This document shows, piece by piece, positions 1 through 8,131 of a DNA stretch of 64,000 bases; the first letter of the stretch is position 1; every line of letters starts with the position of its first letter. The DNA is taken from assembly GCA_934096035.1 (NCBI GenBank), contig CAKOKX010000001.1, forward strand, positions 744,001-808,000, in the 5' to 3' direction. The translations under genes and the position numbers were made by a program. The DNA is from an uncultured Bacilli bacterium. GTDB taxonomy: Bacteria > Bacillota_I > Bacilli_A > RF39 > UBA660. Below the pieces are notes generated by a model. It saw nothing but the letters and a program-made list of their open reading frames with translations. It had not been told where the DNA came from and did no database searches.

Positions 1-1128
1 ACTTTCAAAATCTGCATCAGTATCATTATTACTTGATTCAATAACATTTCTAAACATTTCTAACTTTTGTTCCATAACATTTTGAATCTTTTTAGTACCT
101 TTTTCCTTATATGACCAATGACTAGCTATACCCTTTTCAGCTATTTCATCCATTTCATAAGTTCTTACTTGAATTTCAAAAACATGTCCTTCAACACCAA
201 AAACAGTGGTATGTAGACTTTGATACATATTTTCTTTTGGACTCGCAATATAATCTTTAAATCTTTTTGGCATTGGTCTAAACCTTGAATGTATCAAACC
301 AATAACTTGATAACAATCAGATTCTTCTTCTACAAATATTCTTAAAGCTAAAATATCATATATTTTATTCCATTCTTTACCATTAGATAGTTTATTATAT
401 ATACTATAAACACTTTTAACTCGTCCTTTTATTTCAAATTTAATACCAGCTTCAGTTAAAAGATCAATAATACTTTCTTTCATTTCTTCTAAACAACCAT
501 TTAATTCATCAACAGTTTCATTTAATTTTTCTAAAATATCATTATATACATCTGGTTTTAAATAATATAAAGATAAATTTTCAAGTTCACTTTTAATAGA
601 ATTAATACCAAGTCTATGAGCAATTGGTACTAAAACTGACATAGTTTCTTCAGCTTTTTGTTTTTGTTTTTGAGGATTAATTGCCCAATTAGTTCTCATA
701 TTATGAAGTCTATCTGCAAGTTTAATATATAAAACTCTAACATCTTGAGCTAGTCCAACAAGTATTTTTCTTAAATATATTACACTAGATTCATTATTAT
801 CAGGTAATTCCAACTTATTAATTTTAGACACACTTAAAACAATCTTAGCTATATCTTCTCCAAAATCGTTAACCAGATCATCATAAGTTTTATTACCATT
901 ATTAATAACTTCATGCAACAAAGCTGCAATAATCGTAGTATCATCAACATTTAAATCCATAAGAATTTTAGTAACTTCTAAAGGATGGGTAATAAAGTCA
1001 TCCCCAGTAAGTCTTTTCATACCCTTATGTTCATTACAAGCATATAAATATGCTTTTTTTATTGTTTCAAATTGTTCTCTTTTTTCAAGTCTTGGAACTA
1101 ATTCTTCAAAATTAATTGTATCTGGCAA
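1..1128 (-). CDS. rel: Rel (p)ppGpp synthetase, N-terminal part (hydrolase motif degenerate)
   Basis: The open frame runs off the left edge and covers about 376 residues of a RelA/SpoT-family enzyme, which makes (p)ppGpp from ATP and GTP/GDP in the stringent response and in bifunctional forms also degrades it. The TTG start at 1126-1128 is chosen because AAGGTGG lies 5 bases upstream. Residues about 20-150 are the HD-type hydrolase domain: H48 and the D139/N143 pair are present, but the usual HDxxED core reads H72-E73-V-I-N76-N77. The synthetase domain follows and looks intact, with the RFKD signature typical of bifunctional Rel, the YDILALRI strand and FEIQVRT. The C-terminal TGS/regulatory half lies outside the window. 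It diverges from the flippase gene across a 70-base gap. Family assignment is sure; loss of hydrolysis is inferred from the motif. Confidence 0.9.
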   Translation of the reverse strand, partial: MPDTINFEELVPRLEKREQFETIKKAYLYACNEHKGMKRLTGDDFITHPLEVTKILMDLNVDDTTIIAALLHEVINNGNKTYDDLVNDFGEDIAKIVLSVSKINKLELPDNNESSVIYLRKILVGLAQDVRVLYIKLADRLHNMRTNWAINPQKQKQKAEETMSVLVPIAHRLGINSIKSELENLSLYYLKPDVYNDILEKLNETVDELNGCLEEMKESIIDLLTEAGIKFEIKGRVKSVYSIYNKLSNGKEWNKIYDILALRIFVEEESDCYQVIGLIHSRFRPMPKRFKDYIASPKENMYQSLHTTVFGVEGHVFEIQVRTYEMDEIAEKGIASHWSYKEKGTKKIQNVMEQKLEMFRNVIESSNNDTDADFES

Positions 1129-1198
1129 AATAACCACCTTCCAACATATATTTATTATATAACAAAATTGCATTTAAATAAAGGAGAAATCACATTAC

Positions 1199-2485
1199 AT
1201 GAAAAAAAACTTATTTATAAAATCAACCTTAATACTTATTTTAAGTGGTTTTCTTACTAAAATATTAGGTTTTATTATCAAAGTAATTTATACCAGAATA
1301 ATCGGAGAATATGGTATCAGTTTATTTACTATAGCAACTCCAACATACTCTTTATTACTTACAATATCCACACTAGCTATTCCAATTTCTATCTCTAAAT
1401 TAGTATCAGAAAATAAAGGTCGTTCTATAAGAATCATTACATCTGCAGCATTTTTAATTTTATCAATTAATTTCTTACTTATTTTACTTATCTTATTAAC
1501 CAGAGATTTTATAGCTATTAACTTGCTTAAAGAACCTCTTGCTTCTCCAATATTACTTGCTTTTGCCCTAACTTTACCATTTGTATCTATTTCATCTGTT
1601 TTAAAAGGCTATTTCGCAGGTAAACAAAATATGGTTCCTCATGCTACAAGTAATATTATAGAACAAATTATAAGGTTAATAATTATTATTACAGTATTAC
1701 CTATATTAATGAAAAAATCTGTTATGCACGCCGTATTAGGTTTAATACTTTTAACCATTTTATCAGAAATTTCTTCAATAATAGTATTTTTATTTTTCTT
1801 ACCAAAACATATTAATTATAAAACAAAATTACTTCCTAGTAAAAAACATACTAAAGATATATTAGATATATCGCTTCCTACGGTATCAAGTAGAATAATT
1901 GGAAATATTGGTTATTTCTTAGAACCAATTATTCTTACAAATTTACTTCTTTTTTCAGGTTATACAAATTCCTACATACTTCGTGAATATGGAGCTTACA
2001 ATGCCTATTCACTAGCTCTTTTAACTATGCCAGGCTTTTTTATTGCTGCAATATCAACATCACTTTTGCCAGAAATAAGTAAGTTCCATGGTGAAAAAAA
2101 CAACATAATGGTAAAGAGAAGAATCCACCAAGCCCTTTTATTTGCTTTAATCATCGGTACATTCTTCTCATTTATTATATTTACATTTCGGGATAAACTT
2201 TTATTTTCATTATATAACACCACGAACGGTTCTAATTACATCAAAATACTTGCTCCATTCTTTGTTTTATTTTACTTAGAAGGTGTTCTTACATCTGCCC
2301 TTCAAGCTTTAGGTTATGCTAAAATTACTATGAATATAACTTTATGGGGTGTTATATTAAAATTAGTCGTTATGTCCATTCTATCCTTATGTCACATTGG
2401 TATATATAGTTTAGTTATTGCTGAAATAGTAAACATTTTATTTGTGGTTTTATTAAACTTTAAGTATTTAAAAAAGTACATTTAA
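1199..2485 (+). CDS. MOP-superfamily lipid/polysaccharide flippase, SpoVB/MurJ-like
   Basis: This 428-residue protein is almost entirely hydrophobic helices, starting with a positively charged N-terminus and the segment LSGFLTKILGF. That opening is typical of SpoVB/YtgP/MurJ-type exporters, which move lipid-linked cell-wall precursors across the membrane. It is shorter than usual SpoVB proteins (about 500 residues), so it probably has about 12 rather than 14 membrane segments. The motif GYFAGKQNMVPHATSNIIEQIIR near residue 140 matches the second lobe start of the family. An AAGGAG ribosome site precedes the ATG. It is one of few plus-strand genes and ends at a bidirectional terminator shared with proS. 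The exact substrate cannot be told from sequence. Confidence 0.8.
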   Translation: MKKNLFIKSTLILILSGFLTKILGFIIKVIYTRIIGEYGISLFTIATPTYSLLLTISTLAIPISISKLVSENKGRSIRIITSAAFLILSINFLLILLILLTRDFIAINLLKEPLASPILLAFALTLPFVSISSVLKGYFAGKQNMVPHATSNIIEQIIRLIIIITVLPILMKKSVMHAVLGLILLTILSEISSIIVFLFFLPKHINYKTKLLPSKKHTKDILDISLPTVSSRIIGNIGYFLEPIILTNLLLFSGYTNSYILREYGAYNAYSLALLTMPGFFIAAISTSLLPEISKFHGEKNNIMVKRRIHQALLFALIIGTFFSFIIFTFRDKLLFSLYNTTNGSNYIKILAPFFVLFYLEGVLTSALQALGYAKITMNITLWGVILKLVVMSILSLCHIGIYSLVIAEIVNILFVVLLNFKYLKKYI

Positions 2486-2498
2486 TAATTTTTAATAG

Positions 2499-2535
2499 AA
2501 AAAGTAGACAGTTCATTCTTTAACTATCTACTTTT
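2499..2535. terminator. Bidirectional intrinsic terminator between flippase gene and proS
   Basis: The arms AAAAGTAGA-C-AGTT and AACT-A-TCTACTTTT form a stem with one mismatch around an 8-base loop. Each side carries an A/T tract, so it can end transcription from the plus-strand flippase gene and the convergent proS operon. Confidence 0.75.
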
Positions 2536-2559
2536 GTCATTTCAAAAATTAATTGGCTC

Positions 2560-3972
2560 TTAATATTGTCTTCCAATATATAGTCTTGTTTTAGCTTCCT
2601 TACCACATACAGTACATGGTCCAGTTACTTCTTCATTTTCAATTAAACATCTTGATTTTATACCAAAATCATCTTTAATTTTATTTTCACAAGTAACATC
2701 ACCACACCAATTAATTTTAGTAAATCCACCATCTTTTGTCGTAGCAATTTCTCGAAGTTCATCATAAGTTTTTGCATCATATATCATAGAATCTCTTCTT
2801 GTTTTAGCTCTTTCAAACATATCCTTTTGAATTGTTACAAGTAACTCTTTAACTCTAGGTACTATTTCATCAAAAGTAACAATTATTTTTTCTAAAGTAT
2901 CTCTTCTTACTAAAGTTACATGACCATTTTCCAAGTCTCTTTTACCAAGTTCAATTCTAATTGGATACCCTTTAACTTCTGCTTCTGCAAATTTAAAACC
3001 TGGAGTTTTATTAGATTCATCAACTTTAAAAGTAATATTATTTTCTTTTAAAGTATTTTTTAAACTCTCTAATTCAGTTGCAACATCTCCGATAGGAACA
3101 ATTATAACTTTAAAAGGTGCAATCATTGGTGGAAGAACTAATCCATGATCATCACCATGAGTCATAATTATAGCTCCAATCATTCTAGTTGAAACTCCCC
3201 AGCTAGTTTGATATGGAGTTTTAAGTGTATTATCACTATCTGTAAATTTAATACCAAATGCTTTAGCAAAATGATTACCAAAGTAATGACTTGTACCATT
3301 TTGAAGAGCATAACCATTATACATCATAGCTTCTAAAGTATAAGTTTCTTCAGCGCCGGCAAACTTTTCTTTTTCAGTTTTTCTTCCTGTAATTACCGGC
3401 AAAGCTAAATAATCCTCTTGAAAAGTTTTATAAACATTAAACATTTTTAAAGTTTCTTCTCTTGCTTCTTCAGCAGTTCTATGCATTGTATGGCCTTCTT
3501 GCCATAATATTTCACGGCTTCTAAGAAAAGGTCTTGTAGTTTTTTCCCATCTAACTATTGTACACCATTGATTATAAAGAATGGGTAAATCTCTATAAGT
3601 GTTAATTATTTTTTTATAATGGTCACAAAATAATACTTCACTAGTTGGTCTTACACACATTCTTTCTTCAAGTTTTTCTTGTCCTCCATATGTAACCCAA
3701 GCAACTTCTGGAGCAAACCCTTTAACATGTTCTTTTTCAACGTTAAGAAGTGACTCAGGGATAAACATTGGCATTTGTACATTTTCATGACCAGTTTCTT
3801 TAAACATTCTATCCATGTTTTTTTGTATTTCTTCCCAAATGGCATATCCAAGTGGTCTAATTATCATACTTCCCTTTACACTTGAATAATCTACTAAATC
3901 TGCTTTTCTACATACATCTGTATACCATTTAGCAAAATCTACATCTCTATTTGTAATATCTTTTACTTCCAT
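2560..3972 (-). CDS. proS: Prolyl-tRNA synthetase, archaeal/eukaryote-type (ProS type 3)
   Basis: The enzyme charges tRNA-Pro with proline in the cytoplasm. Its 470 residues fit the short form without the editing insertion that most bacteria carry. Class II motif 2 is visible around residues 140-160 (RPFLRSREILWQEGH), and motif 3 features appear at GVSTRMIGAIIMTHGDDHG. The C-terminus has the zinc-binding cysteines (CGDVTC and GPCTVCG) and ends in the conserved tyrosine (YIGRQY). This archaeal-like form is known from mycoplasmas and some Firmicutes. AAGGTGAG sits before the ATG. It is the last gene of a minus-strand run that includes xseB, 9 bases upstream. Confidence 0.95.
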   Translation of the reverse strand: MEVKDITNRDVDFAKWYTDVCRKADLVDYSSVKGSMIIRPLGYAIWEEIQKNMDRMFKETGHENVQMPMFIPESLLNVEKEHVKGFAPEVAWVTYGGQEKLEERMCVRPTSEVLFCDHYKKIINTYRDLPILYNQWCTIVRWEKTTRPFLRSREILWQEGHTMHRTAEEAREETLKMFNVYKTFQEDYLALPVITGRKTEKEKFAGAEETYTLEAMMYNGYALQNGTSHYFGNHFAKAFGIKFTDSDNTLKTPYQTSWGVSTRMIGAIIMTHGDDHGLVLPPMIAPFKVIIVPIGDVATELESLKNTLKENNITFKVDESNKTPGFKFAEAEVKGYPIRIELGKRDLENGHVTLVRRDTLEKIIVTFDEIVPRVKELLVTIQKDMFERAKTRRDSMIYDAKTYDELREIATTKDGGFTKINWCGDVTCENKIKDDFGIKSRCLIENEEVTGPCTVCGKEAKTRLYIGRQY

Positions 3973-3981
3973 ATTCTCACC

Positions 3982-4200
3982 TTATTCTGCATTAAATTCT
4001 TTTAATTCATTATCTTCAGTTAAGATTTTATTAACTTTTTTAGTGGCATCATTTAATTTTTCTCCACAATATTTAGCCAATTTCATAGCTTGTGTATATT
4101 TATTTATTGCATCATCCAAATTAACATTTCCGCTTTCAAGTTCTTTTACAATACCTTCTAATTCTTGTAATGATTCTTCAAAATTTTTATTTTCTTCCAT
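3982..4200 (-). CDS. xseB: Exodeoxyribonuclease VII small subunit
   Basis: This 72-residue helical protein has the family pattern: EESLQELEGIVKELESG, a short turn, then a second helix ending in a lysine-rich segment. XseB binds XseA in multiple copies to form the nuclease that cuts single-stranded DNA into acid-soluble pieces. Its partner xseA lies only 0.7 kb upstream, separated by an acetyltransferase gene, which is unusual because xseA and xseB normally touch. AAGGAAAT precedes the ATG. Confidence 0.93.
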   Translation of the reverse strand: MEENKNFEESLQELEGIVKELESGNVNLDDAINKYTQAMKLAKYCGEKLNDATKKVNKILTEDNELKEFNAE

Positions 4201-4231
4201 AACTTATTTCCTTTCTTCATTATTATACCAA

Positions 4232-4768
4232 TTATTTTAAATTAATCCAATACCTATTTAAAGGATCATTATTCCATATAACAGTATTTTCTAAAATTCC
4301 ACCTTCAGAAATAATAGTCTTATTACTTACAATATTTTCAACATCTGCAGTTATTAAACAATTTTTTATACCTAAACTTTTAGCTATTTCTAACCCCATA
4401 TTAAGTTGTAATTTACCATAGCCTTTACCACGTTCACTCGGAGTAATCGAATATCCAATATGACCTCCAAAATTAAATAAAAAGTCATTTAACTCGTGTC
4501 TAATACTAATAGAACCACATACTTTATTATCACTCATTCTTTTTAAAAATAATGTTGTACACGGAACATAACCATCTCTTAAATCAATACCATTTTTTTC
4601 ATTTGCTTTTTCTTTAACCCAATCTTCATAAGATGTTGCCTCTTCCAAATTAGCAAGGCCTGAATATTGCCATGGAAGCCCAGCATCAACAACTTTAATT
4701 TCATCAAGCATTAAAAGAGCACTTTTTTTATCATTATTATCTGGTATAACTAATTTTAAATCATTCAT
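4232..4768 (-). CDS. GNAT-family N-acetyltransferase
   Basis: The protein (178 residues from the chosen start) has the acetyl-CoA-binding motif A of GNAT enzymes, seen as GYSITPSERGKGYGKLQLNMGLEIAKSLG around residues 110-140, followed by a motif B-like end (SEGGILENTVIW). The substrate is unknown; it may acetylate a small molecule or a protein N-terminus. The second of two in-frame ATGs is preferred because GGAGG lies 7 bases before it and only 1 base before the first. It sits between xseA and xseB, with a 100-base gap on the xseA side that contains partly complementary arms, so it looks inserted into an older xseA-xseB operon. Confidence 0.85.
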   Translation of the reverse strand: MNDLKLVIPDNNDKKSALLMLDEIKVVDAGLPWQYSGLANLEEATSYEDWVKEKANEKNGIDLRDGYVPCTTLFLKRMSDNKVCGSISIRHELNDFLFNFGGHIGYSITPSERGKGYGKLQLNMGLEIAKSLGIKNCLITADVENIVSNKTIISEGGILENTVIWNNDPLNRYWINLK

Positions 4769-4876
4769 TTTCATTCCTCCTTAAATTAAATTGTATTTAC
4801 ATTATTTTATTTTGCTTGACACATTTTTATTTTGGTGTATTATTGTTATTTTTTGTTCAAAAAATGTATCACAAGC

Positions 4877-6136
4877 CTATTTTTCTACAACCTTTGCTTT
4901 AATATTTCCCTCATGTAATTTAATATTAATAATATCATCAATATTTACATCATTACTTGACTTAATTACCTTATCATTAATAGTTGCTAAAGAATAGCCT
5001 TTTTCTAAAATACCAAGAGGATTTACTAGTTTCAAAGTATTAATAAGTAAATTATATTCATTTTTCTTCTTATCAATCAAACTCATTGGATTTTGAATTA
5101 CATATGACATTTTTATTTTATTTAGTTTCATTTCATTATTTTGTAATATTACTTTAATATCTTTATTTAATTTATCAAGCAAAGCATCTAATTTTTGTTC
5201 TTTAATTTCATACATACTCATAGGATTTTTTAATACAAAACTATTTTTTAAGCTTCTCCATTTAATGAATTTAGTATTTATCATATTTTTAATATTTTTA
5301 TTAAGTCTAATTTTATAATTATTTAAAAGTGTATTAATATCAATAACAGTCGGTACAGCCATTTCAGCAGCTCCCGTTGGAGTTGGTGCCCTTAAATCAG
5401 CCACAAAATCCGCAATCGTCCAATCTATTTCATGTCCAACAGCGCTTATAATCGGAGTATTACATTCATAAATTGCTTTCGCAACAATTTCTTCATTAAA
5501 AGCCCATAAATCTTCAATAGATCCGCCACCACGACCAACTATAATAGTATCAACACCAAATGCATCAGCTTTTTTAATTTGTCTAACAATATCCGGTGCA
5601 GCATCACGTCCTTGTACTAAGCATGGAAATAAAATTGCTTCACAAATTGGATATCTTCTTCTAATTGTACTCATTATATCTCGAACAGCTGCCCCAGTTG
5701 ATGCCGTAATAACTCCAATCTTTTCGGGAAATTTAGGAATTGCTTTTTTATGTTCTGGATTAAATAATCCTTCACTTGCTAACTTTTTCTTTAACTTTTC
5801 ATATTCTATATATAAAGCACCAAGTCCATCAGGTTCCATTTTTTCAATATAAATCTGATAACTGCCTTGTGCAGGATAAGCACTTATTCTACCTTCAACT
5901 AAAACATTCATTCCATCTTCAGGTACAAATGTAAGTTTAATTGCACTACTTTGAAACATAACTGCACTTATTCTAGAATTATCATCTTTCAAAGTAAAAT
6001 ATAAATGTCCTCTGGTATGATTTTTAAAATTACTAATTTCCCCTTTTAAATAAACCTTATTTAAAAAAGAATCTTTATCTAAAATGTTTTTTATATAATT
6101 ATTTAAATCACTAATATTAAGATAGTCTTTTTCCAT
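4877..6136 (-). CDS. xseA: Exodeoxyribonuclease VII large subunit
   Basis: XseA is the catalytic and DNA-binding subunit of exonuclease VII. Its 419 residues start with an OB-fold (residues about 1-100, FKNHTRGHLYFTLKD), followed by the catalytic domain with IIVGRGGGSIEDLWAFN, the downstream AVGHEIDWT and DLRAPTPTGAAE, and a long helical C-terminal part. Its 5' end overlaps the HipA-like gene upstream by 20 bases, so the two are probably translationally coupled. GGGG precedes the ATG by 8 bases. Length is slightly below the common 440-460. Confidence 0.95.
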   Translation of the reverse strand: MEKDYLNISDLNNYIKNILDKDSFLNKVYLKGEISNFKNHTRGHLYFTLKDDNSRISAVMFQSSAIKLTFVPEDGMNVLVEGRISAYPAQGSYQIYIEKMEPDGLGALYIEYEKLKKKLASEGLFNPEHKKAIPKFPEKIGVITASTGAAVRDIMSTIRRRYPICEAILFPCLVQGRDAAPDIVRQIKKADAFGVDTIIVGRGGGSIEDLWAFNEEIVAKAIYECNTPIISAVGHEIDWTIADFVADLRAPTPTGAAEMAVPTVIDINTLLNNYKIRLNKNIKNMINTKFIKWRSLKNSFVLKNPMSMYEIKEQKLDALLDKLNKDIKVILQNNEMKLNKIKMSYVIQNPMSLIDKKKNEYNLLINTLKLVNPLGILEKGYSLATINDKVIKSSNDVNIDDIINIKLHEGNIKAKVVEK

Positions 6137-6920
6137 CTAAAATACCCCTTTCTAAAAGTAAGTTTCCAATCAATTCATAATATTTTTTATAAAGTATTAA
6201 AGAATATCCTTGATTTTCTAGAGTAAAGCCCATTTTATTAAGTTTTTTCATTTCCAAAAGAATTAAATCTGGAGTTAAAGTATTATAAAATTCTAAAACA
6301 ATATCATAAAATTCCTGAGCAGAAGTTGCAAGAAAATACTCTAAAGACTCAATATTCTTAAGTACACATATAGGCAATCTATTATCTAAACTATCAGCAC
6401 ACTTATAACTTTTTAATCTATCACAAAAAAATAACTTTGGTAATAAATTTGCTGCTCCGAAATCACTAAAAACATATTCGTTATCTAAAATGCATAAATC
6501 TGCTACACCATCACGAATTAATATACCTAAATTTCCTAAGTTGCGATCACTATTCATCATAAAAATATCAAAAAGATAAACTCTAATTAATTGATAAGTA
6601 AGTTTTTCACTATCCTTTGGATAATTCTTTTCAAAGAACATCCATATATCATATAATCCATTAGATTTAATCCCTAATTGATTTCCATCTTTAAAAATTC
6701 CATCATTATTAAAACTATAACTTAAATAATAATAATCTCCATCAACTTCAATAATATAGTCTTTTGCACATATAATACCAAGTTTTTCTGCAATAGCATT
6801 AGCAAATAATTGATCTCCTGGATCCATAGCATTTTTACAATAATATTCTTTACCTTTAATTTTTATGAACTTACCATCATAATGAGCCAAATTTCTTTTT
6901 ATTTTCATTGGTATTAACAT
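6117..6920 (-). CDS. HipA-like kinase-fold protein (orphan)
   Basis: The 267-residue protein resembles the C-terminal kinase lobe of HipA-type Ser/Thr kinases. The motif FMMNSDRNLGNLGIL (residues about 137-151) matches the HipA catalytic loop, with D and N in place, and LCILDNEYVFSD about 20 residues later fits the metal-binding Asp strand. No HipB-like DNA-binding partner or N-terminal HipA domain is nearby, so a simple toxin-antitoxin pair is not supported. It lies between nusB (1-base gap) and xseA (20-base overlap), the slot held by folD in Bacillus subtilis. AAGGAAT precedes the ATG. A second, differently built relative is at 49754-50644. Family assignment is from motifs only. Confidence 0.65.
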   Translation of the reverse strand: MLIPMKIKRNLAHYDGKFIKIKGKEYYCKNAMDPGDQLFANAIAEKLGIICAKDYIIEVDGDYYYLSYSFNNDGIFKDGNQLGIKSNGLYDIWMFFEKNYPKDSEKLTYQLIRVYLFDIFMMNSDRNLGNLGILIRDGVADLCILDNEYVFSDFGAANLLPKLFFCDRLKSYKCADSLDNRLPICVLKNIESLEYFLATSAQEFYDIVLEFYNTLTPDLILLEMKKLNKMGFTLENQGYSLILYKKYYELIGNLLLERGILDGKRLS

Positions 6921-6921
6921 A

Positions 6922-7317
6922 TTATTCCTTAATATATTTATCTAAAACTGCATTAATTATTTTTCTAACAGAATCATCACAATATTTCTTAGCTAATTCA
7001 ATAGCTTCATTAATAACAACAATTTCTGGAGTATCTGTAAATTTTAATTCATATAATCCCATTCTTAATATTGCAGCTCCAGTTTTATCTATTCTATCAA
7101 TGGTCCACCCTTCAATATATTTATTAGCAATTTCATCTAAACTATTTTTATATGTAGCTACGCCATAAACTATATCTTTAACAAATTCATTATCTACATT
7201 CAAATTCTCTTTTATTACTTCATCAATATTAAACGGGACCCCACGAGTTTCATATATATCAATTTGATATAAAATAACCATAATAATATTTCTAAGTTCA
7301 CTTCTAGATTTTGCCAT
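6922..7317 (-). CDS. nusB: Transcription antitermination factor NusB
   Basis: NusB (131 residues, usual length) binds boxA RNA together with ribosomal protein S10 and supports antitermination on rRNA operons. The all-helical sequence carries the family segments RSELRNIIMVILYQIDI at the N-terminus and the C-terminal half ILRMGLYELKFTDTPEIVVINEAIELAKKY, ending in a lysine-rich tail. AAGGAGAT precedes the ATG. It heads the minus-strand run nusB, HipA-like gene, xseA, GNAT gene, xseB, proS. Confidence 0.95.
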   Translation of the reverse strand: MAKSRSELRNIIMVILYQIDIYETRGVPFNIDEVIKENLNVDNEFVKDIVYGVATYKNSLDEIANKYIEGWTIDRIDKTGAAILRMGLYELKFTDTPEIVVINEAIELAKKYCDDSVRKIINAVLDKYIKE

Positions 7318-7377
7318 AACTACATCTCCTTGCAGTTAATTATATCAAATATTTAAAAAAAATAATAGTTAAAACAA

Positions 7378-7851
7378 TTAATTTACTAAATTTCCTTCAA
7401 CAATTAATTGGTATCCTTTCCTTATTTGATTACAAGTAGTTAAAATAACTTGATTTTCTTCCATTTTTATATTAATTTTACCATTTTTTACTTCATTTCT
7501 AATACTACTTACAATATAGTGATTTACTTTATTATTAAATTTCAAAATAATTTCATCACCAATATCAAGATATCTTAAATCATTAAAATACGCTAATTTT
7601 CCTGTTCCTGAATGAGCAGCTAATAAATACGTATTTTTTATATTAGTATTAATCAACATTACATTTTTATTTACATCATTATTTTTATTATTTTCATCAT
7701 AAAAACCTAAATACATATTTATTTTAGGAATAATAAGTACTCCATAATAATTTACTATTTCTTCATGATAATTACTTTCTTCAATTGCTTCTATATTATA
7801 ATTACATCCACATAATAATAAACAAAAAAGCACTATAATAACAATCTTCAT
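7378..7851 (-). CDS. Short sortase with lipoprotein-like signal
   Basis: Sortases are membrane transpeptidases that cut a C-terminal sorting motif and join surface proteins to the wall or into pili. In this 157-residue protein the three catalytic residues are recognisable: His in AAHSGTGKLAYF (about 79), Cys in VILTTCNQ (about 140) and Arg in QIRKGYQL, just after the Cys. The N-terminus is a hydrophobic signal ending in LLLCGCN, which reads as a lipobox with the Cys at about 16; sortases usually use an uncleaved signal anchor. The catalytic part is at the lower limit of the family size. It stands alone, without a substrate gene beside it; candidate substrates are the CnaB protein at 55 kb or genes elsewhere. 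Confidence 0.75.
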   Translation of the reverse strand: MKIVIIVLFCLLLCGCNYNIEAIEESNYHEEIVNYYGVLIIPKINMYLGFYDENNKNNDVNKNVMLINTNIKNTYLLAAHSGTGKLAYFNDLRYLDIGDEIILKFNNKVNHYIVSSIRNEVKNGKINIKMEENQVILTTCNQIRKGYQLIVEGNLVN

Positions 7852-7915
7852 TAAATCAACTCCCTGCCCACTACTTTACCACATCCACTTCTTTATATAA
7901 ATAAATTATTTTATC

Positions 7916-7942
7916 AAAAAAGGAAGAATTTTCATTCTTCCT
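7916..7942 (-). terminator. Intrinsic terminator after the 36-residue gene
   Basis: Read on the minus strand, AGGAAGAAT and ATTCTTCCT form a perfect 9-bp stem with a 4-base loop followed by a run of T. It lies 22 bases beyond the stop of the small gene at 7965-8075. Confidence 0.85.
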
Positions 7943-7964
7943 GTCAAAATTGATCGAAAATATA

Positions 7965-8075
7965 TTATTTACTTTTCTTTTTATTATTTTTGTTAATTAA
8001 TCTTACTTTTACACCTTTATATAAAGCAAATTGTTTTTTTACACCTTCAGGTAAATTTTTCTTAAATGTTTTCAT
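7965..8075 (-). CDS. Small basic protein of unknown function (36 aa)
   Basis: This reading frame encodes 36 residues beginning MKTFKKNLPEGVKKQF and ending in an Asn/Lys-rich tail (NKNNKKKSK). About a third of the residues are Lys or Arg, with no Cys and no membrane segment. GAGGTG lies 6 bases before the ATG and a strong terminator follows the stop, which together support it as a real, separately terminated gene. The charge suggests an RNA- or ribosome-associated role, but I do not recognise the family and it is not ribosomal protein L36. Confidence 0.6.
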   Translation of the reverse strand: MKTFKKNLPEGVKKQFALYKGVKVRLINKNNKKKSK

Positions 8076-8131
8076 AAACGCACCTCACTTCTTTCTTAAA
8101 GATTATATCATAAAAAATAATAATTTATCAA

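Noticed and set aside
2005..2223. Minus-strand frame inside the flippase gene, and many similar plus-strand frames inside minus-strand genes
   Set aside because: They lie antisense to well-supported genes, lack ribosome sites and show no family motifs.
6117..6136. HipA-like gene and xseA as a toxin-antitoxin pair because they overlap
   Set aside because: XseA is a housekeeping nuclease subunit, not an antitoxin; overlap alone shows only co-transcription.
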